Origin: an uncultured Catenibacterium sp.
Lineage (GTDB): Bacteria > Bacillota_I > Bacilli_A > Erysipelotrichales > Coprobacillaceae
DNA: 12,817 bases
Direction: 5' to 3'
Assembly (NCBI RefSeq): GCF_900540665.1
Contig: NZ_UQGV01000067.1
Span: forward strand, 1-12,817
Below are positions 1 through 6,677 of this stretch, piece by piece (positions within the stretch are counted from its first letter, which is position 1; each line of letters starts with the position of its first letter). The translations under genes were made by a program, and so were the position numbers. The notes under the pieces are model-generated. The model was not told where the DNA came from, searched no databases, and saw only the letters and a program-made list of their open reading frames with translations.

Positions 1-70
1 TATACCGGCATATAAGAACTTCTAAAAAGATAATCAAAATTCATATCTAATTTTTATTTTAAAACTAGAT

Positions 71-835
71 GTGGCAGGTGCTACACTTGCGACTATTGTA
101 TCACAAGGGATCAGTGGTATCCTATGCCTTATACTCATAAAAAAACGTTTTACAGTATTACATCTAGAAAAAGAAAATAAAGTAATAAAGTCATCTATGG
201 TTAAGAGTTTACTTGGTATGGGACTTCCAATGGGGCTGCAATACTCTATTACCGCAATTGGTTCAATGGTTATGCAGGGAGCCAATAACTCTTTAGGTGC
301 AACTTATATGTCTGCCTTTGCGGCAGCAGCTAAAATCAAGCAGCTTGCCATCTGTCCATTTGATGCATTGGCCACAGCGGCTTCTACTTTCGCAAGTCAG
401 AACTATGGCGCAAAGAAATATGATCGTATCAAAAAAGGTGTCATACAAACTGTTGTTGTAGGTATTATCTATGGCGTGATTGTAGGAATCTTATTGATTC
501 TATTTGGTAGAACATTCTCAATGTTGTTTATTTCATCAAAATATAGTGCAGTCCTTGATGCATCCGCAAAATATATCGCCTATATGGGGTATTTCTATTG
601 GGTTCTTTCAATTCTCAATGTATGTCGCCAGACAACTCAGGGAATTGGTTATTCCGGACTCGCAATATTTTCTGGTGTCATTGAAATGATTGCGAGATGT
701 ACAGTGTCATTAGTATTTGTACCAATAGCTGGTTATACTGCAATATGCTGTGCTGATCAGACAGCCTGGATTGTCGCAGCACTCTATTGTGTGTTTACAT
801 TTAGTTATTGTTTCAAAAAGATTCAAGAAGAATGA
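71..835 (+). pseudogene. MATE-family multidrug efflux transporter, C-terminal half only
   Basis: About 254 residues match the second half of a MATE (MatE/NorM-type) drug:cation antiporter, a family normally near 450 residues with 12 membrane helices. The fragment opens at the conserved mid-protein segment VAGATLATIVSQGIS and then shows about six hydrophobic helices, with family-like stretches GLPMGLQYSITAIGSMVMQ and ASTFASQNYGA. It ends with a short charged tail (KKIQEE). The GTG at 71 is probably not a real start: there is no ribosome binding site before it. Upstream in frame the codons still read like transporter (ILKLD just before 71), but a TAA stop lies at 23-25 and no frame in 1-70 gives a recognisable N-terminal half. 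The gene is therefore either a decayed or disrupted remnant, or it is broken by an assembly error at the window edge. The stop codon overlaps the 3' end of the convergent araC-type gene by 13 nt. The family is clear; a functional product is unlikely. Confidence 0.75.
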
Positions 836-1587
836 CGATATTCAAGAGGTGTTATATGATACCTCTTTTTAAATTGTGTATTAAAATAGCTAGGACGACT
901 AAAGCCACACATTTTAGAAATAGTTACAATAGAATAATCTTGAGATAATAATTCAGTGCTATGCACTAAACGTAACTCATTTAAGTAAACCATAGGAGAA
1001 GTATGGAGGTATTGAGAAAATAAACTGCAGCATCTAGAACGGCAGATAGAAATAGAGTCTGCCATATCCTGGATAGTAATCTTTTGGGATATATTATCTT
1101 CTAAGTAATGAATCATTCCTAACACCTTATCATAATCTTCTAGCGGTTCTTCTTTAGGTAGAATGATACTTACTAAATGAACGAGATGAGACGCGGTAGA
1201 TAAAATAAGAAATGGGTTCATTTCAGGAATATTGAGTAAACCATATAATTTAGTAATCAGTACATGTATTGTATGATCATGAATAATGAGATAAGGCGCA
1301 TGCTCATGATTAAAGAAAGAATCAAAATAGCTTAATAGGGATTCATGCATGTTAAAGGAGTCTCTTTCAATAGAGACTGTCATTAAATGTGCATTAGAAG
1401 AAAGTCTAGCATGAATTACATGTCTATTAATCATAAAGGCTTCTCCTTTATGAATAGTAATTGATTCTCCATTAACTAAATAGGATACTTCTCCATGAAG
1501 ACAATAAATAAATTCTAAAGAATCATGGTCATGATAAATCATGTCATTTTCTGTATTTTCAATATGCTGTGTATGAATAGGAAACAT
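823..1587 (-). CDS. AraC-family transcriptional regulator with N-terminal cupin domain
   Basis: A 254-residue DNA-binding regulator. Residues about 15-75 form an AraC-type cupin sensor fold (HDHDSLEFIYCLHGEVSYLVNGE, then HKGEAFMINRHVIHA). The C-terminal ~100 residues carry the two helix-turn-helix motifs of the family, at about 170-193 and 218-241, with the family signature ISKMCGFSRPSYFNTQFKKRYHITPLEYR. The frame stays open for 59 more codons upstream, but that part is AT-rich, unlike protein, and lacks a ribosome binding site at its ATG. The start at 1587 has AAGGAG (1595-1600) seven bases upstream and gives a normal family length. A sigma-A promoter lies at 1619-1647. The gene is divergent from the SWIM gene and overlaps the MATE fragment tail to tail. 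No terminator is visible downstream, so its transcript may run antisense into the MATE fragment. The cupin suggests sugar or small-ligand sensing; the ligand is unknown. Confidence 0.88.
   Translation of the reverse strand: MFPIHTQHIENTENDMIYHDHDSLEFIYCLHGEVSYLVNGESITIHKGEAFMINRHVIHARLSSNAHLMTVSIERDSFNMHESLLSYFDSFFNHEHAPYLIIHDHTIHVLITKLYGLLNIPEMNPFLILSTASHLVHLVSIILPKEEPLEDYDKVLGMIHYLEDNISQKITIQDMADSISICRSRCCSLFSQYLHTSPMVYLNELRLVHSTELLSQDYSIVTISKMCGFSRPSYFNTQFKKRYHITPLEYRHSS
844..870 (+). terminator. Intrinsic terminator of the MATE gene, inside the araC-type coding sequence
   Basis: AAGAGGT (844-850) pairs with ACCTCTT (861-867) around a 10-nt loop, and a T-run follows through 870. It lies 8 nt after the MATE stop codon. 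On the other strand the same bases encode the end of the AraC-family protein (residues KRYHITPL). No T-run follows on the minus strand, so it should act only on plus-strand transcription. Confidence 0.7.
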
Positions 1588-1604
1588 GAATAAACTCCTT
1601 GTAA

Positions 1605-1617
1605 ACGATAATGATAT
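1605..1617 (+). repeat. Direct repeat copy 1, ACGATAATGATAT
   Basis: A 13-nt sequence repeated exactly at 1657-1669, with a one-mismatch copy at 1761-1773. This copy overlaps the predicted transcription start of the araC-type gene, just downstream of its -10 box, where a bound protein would block initiation. It partly resembles the first half of a Fur-type box, but the second half does not follow. Confidence 0.5.
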
Positions 1618-1618
1618 T

Positions 1619-1647
1619 ATTATAGATAAATAATGAAAAATATTCAA
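1619..1647 (-). promoter_or_regulatory. Sigma-A-type promoter of the araC-type gene
   Basis: Read on the minus strand, TTGAAT (1642-1647) is the -35 box and TATAAT (1619-1624) a perfect -10 box, with exactly 17 nt between them. The transcript should start near 1612, about 25 nt before the start codon, leaving room for the AAGGAG site. Confidence 0.7.
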
Positions 1648-1656
1648 TAAAAATAT

Positions 1657-1669
1657 ACGATAATGATAT
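1657..1669 (+). repeat. Direct repeat copy 2, ACGATAATGATAT
   Basis: An exact copy of 1605-1617, offset by 52 bp (about five helical turns). It sits 9 bp upstream of the -35 box of the araC-type gene. Copies on both sides of a promoter at near-integral helical spacing suit a regulator binding site, perhaps for the AraC protein itself. The region is AT-rich, so chance similarity is possible. Confidence 0.5.
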
Positions 1670-1717
1670 AGAATGATAAAAATAGAATAAATAATAGTAA
1701 ATGAAGATATGTTCATT

Positions 1718-1737
1718 GAATGTAAACGGCGACATTC
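1718..1737. promoter_or_regulatory. Inverted repeat GAATGT-N8-ACATTC
   Basis: Two 6-nt arms in perfect dyad symmetry, separated by 8 nt (AAACGGCG), in the middle of the divergent araC/SWIM region. The central part is more GC-rich than the AT-rich DNA around it. No T-run follows, so it is more likely an operator than a terminator. The regulator is unknown. Confidence 0.3.
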
Positions 1738-1760
1738 TGTAAAAATAAACTTATAAACAT

Positions 1761-1773
1761 ACAATAATGATAT
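1761..1773 (+). repeat. Direct repeat copy 3, ACAATAATGATAT (one mismatch)
   Basis: Differs from copies 1 and 2 only at the third base (A for G) and has the same orientation. It lies about 80 bp upstream of the predicted -10 box of the SWIM gene, so the repeat family spans the whole divergent regulatory region. Confidence 0.4.
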
Positions 1774-1848
1774 TAATAAGCATTTTAAAGTGATTAAAAG
1801 TATATATAATATACGAAATTGATATGTTTATGCTTAATGTTAAGGATA

Positions 1849-1857
1849 TGTTATAAT
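1849..1857 (+). promoter_or_regulatory. Extended -10 promoter of the SWIM gene
   Basis: TGTTATAAT is a perfect extended -10 element (TGn plus TATAAT). The -35 position (1829-1834, TATGCT) is poor, as is usual for extended -10 promoters. The leader is short and contains AGGGAG (1865-1870) eight bases before the start codon. Confidence 0.55.
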
Positions 1858-1878
1858 TTTGATTAGGGAGCTGATAGG

Positions 1879-2922
1879 ATGAAAGAAGAATTATTTGATG
1901 ATTTAATATTAGAAAGAGGCTATGAATATGCTCAAGAAGGGGCAGTGGATCATGTGCGTAAAGTAGGAGAAGTGATCTATGCCACTGTTCATGGGACAGA
2001 AGATTACCATGTGAAGATGGACAATAATGATATGTTCTGTGATTGTCCTTATGCCAAAGAAGGGGCACATTGTAAGCATATGGCAGCTGTGATGTATTAT
2101 CTAGATAGTCATCCGGTTTATGATGAGCATGTACTCATTGATGCATTAAGTGAAAAACAGGCCAAACAGTTATTAAAGAGCATATTAAAAGATCATCCAG
2201 AATACTTTGATCAATTACCAAAGGTAGAAAAGAAAGAAGAGATTAAAGAAAGTGTAGAAGAAGCTTTTAGAAATCATCCTGACAAGAAATCAGCTCGTGG
2301 TTATATTGTGAAATGTATTGATGAATACTATGATATTGATGTGTTAATACATACCTTTAAGGATTATTTAGAGGACAAAGTCGTGTTTCAATTATTGATT
2401 GATTATTATGGTTCTCTTGATATTAAAAAAGCTATTTCTTTTGTGAAATCATTGAATACAGATAAGCCATCTATTAAAAAGATGTATCAATCTTGTCTCA
2501 AGGACCTTTATCTTAAAGATAATAATCGTGACTCTTATCTAGATATCTTATGGACACTTGTAAGAGAGGATGGACAGATTGATTTTTATCGTGAATTAAA
2601 AAGACAATATTCAAAAAAAGAATGGGAGCCTTTAAGAGATGAACTTCTTAAGAACCTACCTCCTCGTGCGAGATTAGATAAGATCTACTTAGAAGAAGGC
2701 ATGTATGATAATCTTCTTGATTTAGTTATACAAACACCGGGTCTCTATATTCTTGAAGAATATTATCATGATTTATTAGACTATCCTGAACAACTATTAA
2801 ATAAGTATCTAGAAGAACTTAAGCCACTTGTAGGTAAACAGGATATCACTCACTATCTTAAAGAGATAGAAGAGATTCCTGGAGGTATACAGTTTATTTC
2901 AGTCAATAAGTTGAGAAAATAA
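1879..2922 (+). CDS. SWIM zinc-finger protein with helical-repeat C-terminus
   Basis: A 347-residue protein. The N-terminus carries a complete SWIM zinc finger of pattern CxC-(8)-CxH: C54, C56, C65 and H67 in FCDCPYAKEGAHCKH. SWIM domains bind zinc and are thought to mediate DNA or protein binding. Residues about 85-347 are charged and almost wholly helix-forming, with paired-helix character like TPR/HEAT-type repeats (for example DILWTLVREDGQIDFYRELKRQY). No enzyme motif is visible. In many Firmicutes a SWIM protein sits next to or is fused to a SNF2-type helicase; neither is seen here. The start is supported by AGGGAG eight bases upstream and an extended -10 promoter. The gene is divergent from the araC-type gene and ends at a strong terminator. 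The domain call is firm; the cellular role is unknown. Confidence 0.85.
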   Translation: MKEELFDDLILERGYEYAQEGAVDHVRKVGEVIYATVHGTEDYHVKMDNNDMFCDCPYAKEGAHCKHMAAVMYYLDSHPVYDEHVLIDALSEKQAKQLLKSILKDHPEYFDQLPKVEKKEEIKESVEEAFRNHPDKKSARGYIVKCIDEYYDIDVLIHTFKDYLEDKVVFQLLIDYYGSLDIKKAISFVKSLNTDKPSIKKMYQSCLKDLYLKDNNRDSYLDILWTLVREDGQIDFYRELKRQYSKKEWEPLRDELLKNLPPRARLDKIYLEEGMYDNLLDLVIQTPGLYILEEYYHDLLDYPEQLLNKYLEELKPLVGKQDITHYLKEIEEIPGGIQFISVNKLRK

Positions 2923-2938
2923 AACCATTTAAGCGTAT

Positions 2939-2980
2939 AAAAAGAGTAGGGAGATCAATCTCCCTACTCTCTTAGTTTTT
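2939..2980. terminator. Bidirectional intrinsic terminator between convergent SWIM and DUF1275 genes
   Basis: A perfect 12-bp stem, AGAGTAGGGAGA (2943-2954) with TCTCCCTACTCT (2959-2970), and a TCAA loop. On the minus strand it is followed directly by TTTTT (2939-2943). On the plus strand a T-run follows after a few bases (2976-2980). The stop codon of the minus-strand gene (TAG, 2964-2966) lies inside the stem, so the terminator is built into that gene's 3' end. Confidence 0.85.
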
Positions 2981-3653
2981 CTAGGCTCATAATAAAGAAA
3001 CTGATAATAAGCAGGATACTTGATACCCAGATGACATGAATGGACATTCCTCTAGAGAATAGACCACCGAGTCCTGCACCAAGTCCAAAGAAGAAAATAA
3101 TACCATAATAGTAGAATGCACGTCTTAAAGAGGCCTTATTATGGGTTTCTGTATAATCAGCCAAAGCACTTGTCCCATTACGGATATTTCCAATACACAT
3201 AGTAGATGCATAAGAATAACCACTTACTTTTCTAAATGTCTGTACCTGCAGAGCACATGAGAATGAGACGAGAATAGTTGCTAAGTTATCTAAATGATGA
3301 GGAATGAGTCCTACAAAGAATAGAATCACTATTTCTATGACAAGTATTCCCTGTCTCCAATGCATCTTCTGTGCATATTTAAAGCGAGAATGCACGATAT
3401 CCGCAATAAATATTCCGGATGCAAAGGCAATTAAAGGTAATAAATATTTTAATGCAGTCATCCATTCGCCACACATAAGATGATTGCTTAATAATACGAC
3501 GTTGCCTGTCTGGGCATTCGAATAAACACCACCACGTGCAAAATAAGTATAAGCATCCTGAAAGCCACCTGACATTGCTAAAAAGATACTATTTATAAAA
3601 GCTTCAGACATCTGTCTTTCACGTAAAAACCATTGAATAAGTTTGTCTTTCAT
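2964..3653 (-). CDS. YoaK/DUF1275 family membrane protein
   Basis: A 229-residue integral membrane protein with about six hydrophobic segments (roughly 18-38, 70-86, 102-118, 123-138, 182-200, 207-224). It has the hallmarks of DUF1275 (YoaK family): SGGFQDAYTY near residue 28, SNAQTGNVV at 45-53, CALQVQTFRKVSG at 133-145 and TMCIGNIRN at 151-159. The length is normal for the family. Its biochemical function is not established; small-molecule transport is often suggested. The start at 3653 has CGGAG about six bases upstream and a sigma-A promoter further up. It is divergent from a LysR-type regulator, the usual arrangement for a LysR target, so control by that regulator is a reasonable inference. 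Confidence 0.88.
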   Translation of the reverse strand: MKDKLIQWFLRERQMSEAFINSIFLAMSGGFQDAYTYFARGGVYSNAQTGNVVLLSNHLMCGEWMTALKYLLPLIAFASGIFIADIVHSRFKYAQKMHWRQGILVIEIVILFFVGLIPHHLDNLATILVSFSCALQVQTFRKVSGYSYASTMCIGNIRNGTSALADYTETHNKASLRRAFYYYGIIFFFGLGAGLGGLFSRGMSIHVIWVSSILLIISFFIMSLEKLRE

Positions 3654-3685
3654 AACATACTCCGTTGTAAATTTAAATCAAATGC

Positions 3686-3714
3686 ATTATACTGAATGAA
3701 CAGAAATATGTAAA
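3686..3714 (-). promoter_or_regulatory. Sigma-A-type promoter of the DUF1275 gene
   Basis: On the minus strand TTTACA (3709-3714, one mismatch to consensus) and TATAAT (3686-3691, perfect) are separated by exactly 17 nt. It lies within the 110-bp region shared with the divergent LysR gene, about 33 nt upstream of the start codon. Confidence 0.65.
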
Positions 3715-3734
3715 AAGTATTTTTGATATACTGA

Positions 3735-3743
3735 TGATATGAT
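3735..3743 (+). promoter_or_regulatory. Probable extended -10 promoter of the LysR-to-NUDIX cluster
   Basis: TGATATGAT fits the extended -10 pattern (TGn plus TATGAT); the -35 position is weak. An alternative is TTGATA (3723-3728) with TTATAT at 3746-3751. In either case the leader is very short and enters GGGAGG (3752-3757), six bases before the LysR start codon. Confidence 0.4.
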
Positions 3744-3763
3744 TATTATATGGGAGGGCGCTT

Positions 3764-4648
3764 ATGGCAAACTATGATTATTACAGAATATTCTACTATG
3801 TAGCACAATACCAGAGCTTCACAAAGGCGGCAGAGATGTTAAGAAACAACCAGCCTAATATCACCCGTTATATCAATAATCTAGAAAGCGAACTAGGCTG
3901 TAAACTTTTTATTCGTTCAAATAGAGGTGTAAAATTAACACCAGAGGGAGAAAACTTATTTGAACATGTAGCAATTGCCCAGGAACATTTAAGACTAGGA
4001 GAAAGTGAATTACAGAAAGAAAAGGAATTAAACAGCGGTCTGATTACTTTAGGTGTTAGTGAGAATGCACTACGTATATTCCTTTTTGATCATCTAGAAC
4101 GTTTTCACGAACAATATCCACATGTACGCCTGCGTATCACAAATCATACAACACCAGAAGCATTAGAATCATTAAGAAATGATTTATGTGATTTCTCTGT
4201 TGTTACAACGCCGATAGACTTACCACATTTATTACAGGTCTCAGTACTTGACCATTTTGAGGATATTCTCATTTGTGGGAAGAAATATAAGGACTTTGCA
4301 TCAAAATGTCACTCTCTAGATGAATTTAAGGATACACCTTTTATTTCTCTTACAAGTCAGACAGGAACAAGAAACTTCTATAACCAATATTTCTTAGATA
4401 ATGGTGTTTCTTTCCATCCTGATATAGAAGTCTCTACAACAGATCAGATTATCCCTCTCATTGTTCATAATTTAGGTATTGCTTTCTATCCTAGAAAACT
4501 AGCCCAGCCATACCTAGATAAGGGAGAAATCTATGAAATCCCGTTGATTCAATCCTTACCACATCGAAAGGTATGCTTAGTTAAGGATCCTAATAAATCA
4601 CAAAGCATTGCCTCTAGTAAACTAATTGAATCACTCACACATCATTAA
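3764..4648 (+). CDS. LysR-family transcriptional regulator
   Basis: A 294-residue regulator of typical family length. Residues 1-60 form the winged helix-turn-helix (YYRIFYYVAQYQSFTKAAEML, then NITRYINNLESELGCKLFIR and SNRGVKLTPEG). Residues about 90-290 are the periplasmic-binding-protein-like effector domain (LITLGVSENALRIFLFDHLERF, and GLIPL-type segment QIIPLIVHNLGIAFYPRKLA). The start has GGGAGG six bases upstream. The gene is divergent from the DUF1275 gene and is followed only 9 nt later by a prepilin peptidase, so it is probably the first gene of a four-gene transcript. LysR proteins usually control the divergent neighbour and themselves. The effector is not predictable from sequence. 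Confidence 0.92.
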   Translation: MANYDYYRIFYYVAQYQSFTKAAEMLRNNQPNITRYINNLESELGCKLFIRSNRGVKLTPEGENLFEHVAIAQEHLRLGESELQKEKELNSGLITLGVSENALRIFLFDHLERFHEQYPHVRLRITNHTTPEALESLRNDLCDFSVVTTPIDLPHLLQVSVLDHFEDILICGKKYKDFASKCHSLDEFKDTPFISLTSQTGTRNFYNQYFLDNGVSFHPDIEVSTTDQIIPLIVHNLGIAFYPRKLAQPYLDKGEIYEIPLIQSLPHRKVCLVKDPNKSQSIASSKLIESLTHH

Positions 4649-4657
4649 GGAGGAGTT

Positions 4658-5341
4658 ATGCCACTGCTTATATTTATGATAGGTACATGTTTTGGCAGTT
4701 TTATATCCTGTATGTCACATCGTTATATCACACACGAATCAATACTTGGAAGAAGTCATTGTGAACATTGTGGACATACATTATATATATTAGATCTTAT
4801 TCCAGTATTATCGTATATATTACTTAAAGGACAATGTCGTTATTGTCATCATAAGCTTAATATGAGTCTGCTTGTTCATGAATTGACTGCAGGCTTTTTA
4901 TTTGTCTTATTTTATATTCATGATGGTTTAACCACCCTCTATTTTTCTCATATTGTCTCTTTCACATGCTTTTATATTATTTCTATTATTGACTTACATC
5001 TCTATGAAATACCTGATACATATCTTCTTATTAGCTTATTATGTAGCTTTAAGATTGTGTATCTCAAAGAATCTCTTATATTTATGTTATTTCTTGTTTT
5101 ATTTGTTTATCTTTTTTATAAGATTACTGGAAAAGAAGGATTAGGTGGGGGAGATATCAAGATGTTAGGTGTCTGTAGTCTTTCCTTAGGCTTCTATCAA
5201 ACATTAAGTATTTTATCTATTGCCTGTTTCTTAGGAATCATCTTCTCTTTTATAAACAAAAAGAAGATGATTCCCTTTGGTCCCTTTATTACTCTTGGGT
5301 GGTTAATCATATCTTTATTTGACAGTTTCTTTATACTGTAA
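4658..5341 (+). CDS. Prepilin peptidase / leader peptidase (A24 family)
   Basis: A 227-residue polytopic membrane aspartyl protease that cleaves, and in many family members N-methylates, type IV prepilin-like leaders, including competence pseudopilins. It has both zinc-binding CxxC pairs of the methylase-type N-terminal domain (C35/C38 in HCEHCGH, C60/C63 in CRYCHH). Both catalytic aspartates are present: D112 in IDLHLYEIPD and D166 in GGGDIK. Several hydrophobic helices follow in family order, and the length is normal. The start at 4658 has a strong AAGGAGG site that overlaps the LysR stop codon. No pilin, comG-type ATPase or other secretion gene lies in this window, so its substrates are encoded elsewhere. 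It likely shares a transcript with the LysR gene upstream and rarA downstream. Confidence 0.92.
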   Translation: MPLLIFMIGTCFGSFISCMSHRYITHESILGRSHCEHCGHTLYILDLIPVLSYILLKGQCRYCHHKLNMSLLVHELTAGFLFVLFYIHDGLTTLYFSHIVSFTCFYIISIIDLHLYEIPDTYLLISLLCSFKIVYLKESLIFMLFLVLFVYLFYKITGKEGLGGGDIKMLGVCSLSLGFYQTLSILSIACFLGIIFSFINKKKMIPFGPFITLGWLIISLFDSFFIL

Positions 5342-5369
5342 TACTATTTTTGTCATAGGAGGTATTTTT

Positions 5370-6677
5370 ATGACACTCTTTGAAGAAACATTCAATGAAC
5401 CTCTTCCTTCAAGACTCAGACCTGATAATCTTGATGAATTTGTCGGGCAGACACATCTTGTAGGAAAAGGAAAAATACTAAGAAGACTCATAGAAACAGA
5501 TTCTATTTCTTCAATGATCTTCTGGGGACCACCGGGTGTAGGAAAGACCACACTTGCTAGAATTATTGCCTCCCATACACATTCTTCTTTTATTGATTTC
5601 TCTGCTGTGACAAGTGGTATTAAAGAAATAAGAGAAGTGATGAAGCAGGCAGAAAACAATCGTGTCTTTGGTGAAAAGACAATTCTTTTTGTGGATGAAA
5701 TACATCGATTTAATAAATCCCAGCAAGATGCTTTTTTACCTTTTGTAGAAAAAGGAAGCATCATACTTATAGGTGCAACAACTGAAAACCCATCATTCGA
5801 AATCAATGGAGCTCTTTTATCACGCTGTAAAGTCTTTGTCCTCAATGCACTTGAAGAAGAGGATATTGTATCATTATTAAAGCATGCGATTACAAGTCCT
5901 AAGGGATTTGGAGACTTAAATATAGATATGTCCGATGATTGTTTACACCTTATTGTAGCTTTTAGTAATGGTGATGCAAGAAATGCATTATCTACTTTAG
6001 AAATGGTAATTAATAATAGTGATGAGCATGATGGAATTATTCATGTTACTAAGACCATCATTGAACAATGCACACAAAAGAAATCTCTTTTATATGATAA
6101 GAAGGGTGAGGAACATTATAATCTGATAAGTGCTTTGCATAAATCAATGCGTAATTCTGATCCTGATGCGGCTGTTTATTGGCTGGCAAGAATGTTGGAA
6201 GCGGGGGAAGATCCTCTTTATGTCGCAAGAAGAGTGATTCGTTTTGCGAGTGAAGATATTGGTTTAGCAGATCCTCGTGCTTTGTCTATTGCGAATGATG
6301 CTTATACAAGCTGCCATTATATAGGTATGCCTGAATGTTCAGTGATATTAACGCAGGCTGTTGTCTATATGTCCATGGCACCTAAATCTAATGCCTTATA
6401 TTTAGCCTATGAAACAGCTAAAAAAGATGCATTAAAAGAATTATCTGAACCTGTACCATTAGTTATTCGTAATGCACCTACAAAACTTATGAAGGAACTA
6501 CATTATGGGGAAGGCTATCAATATGCTCATGATACAAAAGAGAAGATTACGAATATGCAATGTCTGCCTGATTCATTGAAAGATAAAGAGTATTATCTTC
6601 CTACAAATCAGGGTGCAGAGAAACAATATAAGAATAGATTAGATGAAATTAAGAAGTGGAGAAAAGAAAATCAATGA
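5370..6677 (+). CDS. rarA: Replication-associated recombination protein A (RarA/MgsA) AAA+ ATPase
   Basis: A 435-residue clamp-loader-like AAA+ ATPase that acts at stalled replication forks. It begins LFEETFNEPLPSRLRPDNLDEFVGQ, the standard RarA N-terminus. Walker A is GPPGVGKTT (53-61), Walker B ILFVDEIH (D109, E110) and sensor 1 GATTEN (135-140). The arginine-finger segment SRCKVF starts at 151. The family C-terminal oligomerisation part includes EDIGLADPRAL and ends in HYGEGYQYAHDTKE. The frame opens 17 codons earlier, but ATG 5370 has a perfect AGGAGG seven bases upstream and gives the canonical N-terminus. It follows the prepilin peptidase by 28 nt with no terminator, and its TGA overlaps the ATG of the NUDIX gene, so translation of the two is probably coupled. 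Confidence 0.95.
   Translation: MTLFEETFNEPLPSRLRPDNLDEFVGQTHLVGKGKILRRLIETDSISSMIFWGPPGVGKTTLARIIASHTHSSFIDFSAVTSGIKEIREVMKQAENNRVFGEKTILFVDEIHRFNKSQQDAFLPFVEKGSIILIGATTENPSFEINGALLSRCKVFVLNALEEEDIVSLLKHAITSPKGFGDLNIDMSDDCLHLIVAFSNGDARNALSTLEMVINNSDEHDGIIHVTKTIIEQCTQKKSLLYDKKGEEHYNLISALHKSMRNSDPDAAVYWLARMLEAGEDPLYVARRVIRFASEDIGLADPRALSIANDAYTSCHYIGMPECSVILTQAVVYMSMAPKSNALYLAYETAKKDALKELSEPVPLVIRNAPTKLMKELHYGEGYQYAHDTKEKITNMQCLPDSLKDKEYYLPTNQGAEKQYKNRLDEIKKWRKENQ

Noticed and set aside
1..70. 3' end of a group II intron or an IS end disrupting the MATE gene
   Set aside because: No domain V hairpin, terminal inverted repeat or target duplication can be recognised in these 70 bases.
1605..1623. 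Fur/PerR box over the first ACGATAATGATAT repeat
   Set aside because: The left half resembles a Fur half-site, but the right half does not complete the 7-1-7 dyad, and in such AT-rich DNA the resemblance is weak evidence.
1588..1764. 59-codon N-terminal extension of the araC-type gene
   Set aside because: It is AT-rich and low in protein-like character, covers the perfect sigma-A promoter and repeats, and has no ribosome binding site at its ATG. The ATG at 1587 has an AAGGAG site at ideal spacing.
1751..2068. Minus-strand open frame opposite the SWIM gene start
   Set aside because: It is a shadow of the SWIM coding sequence and its promoter, with no ribosome binding site or family resemblance.
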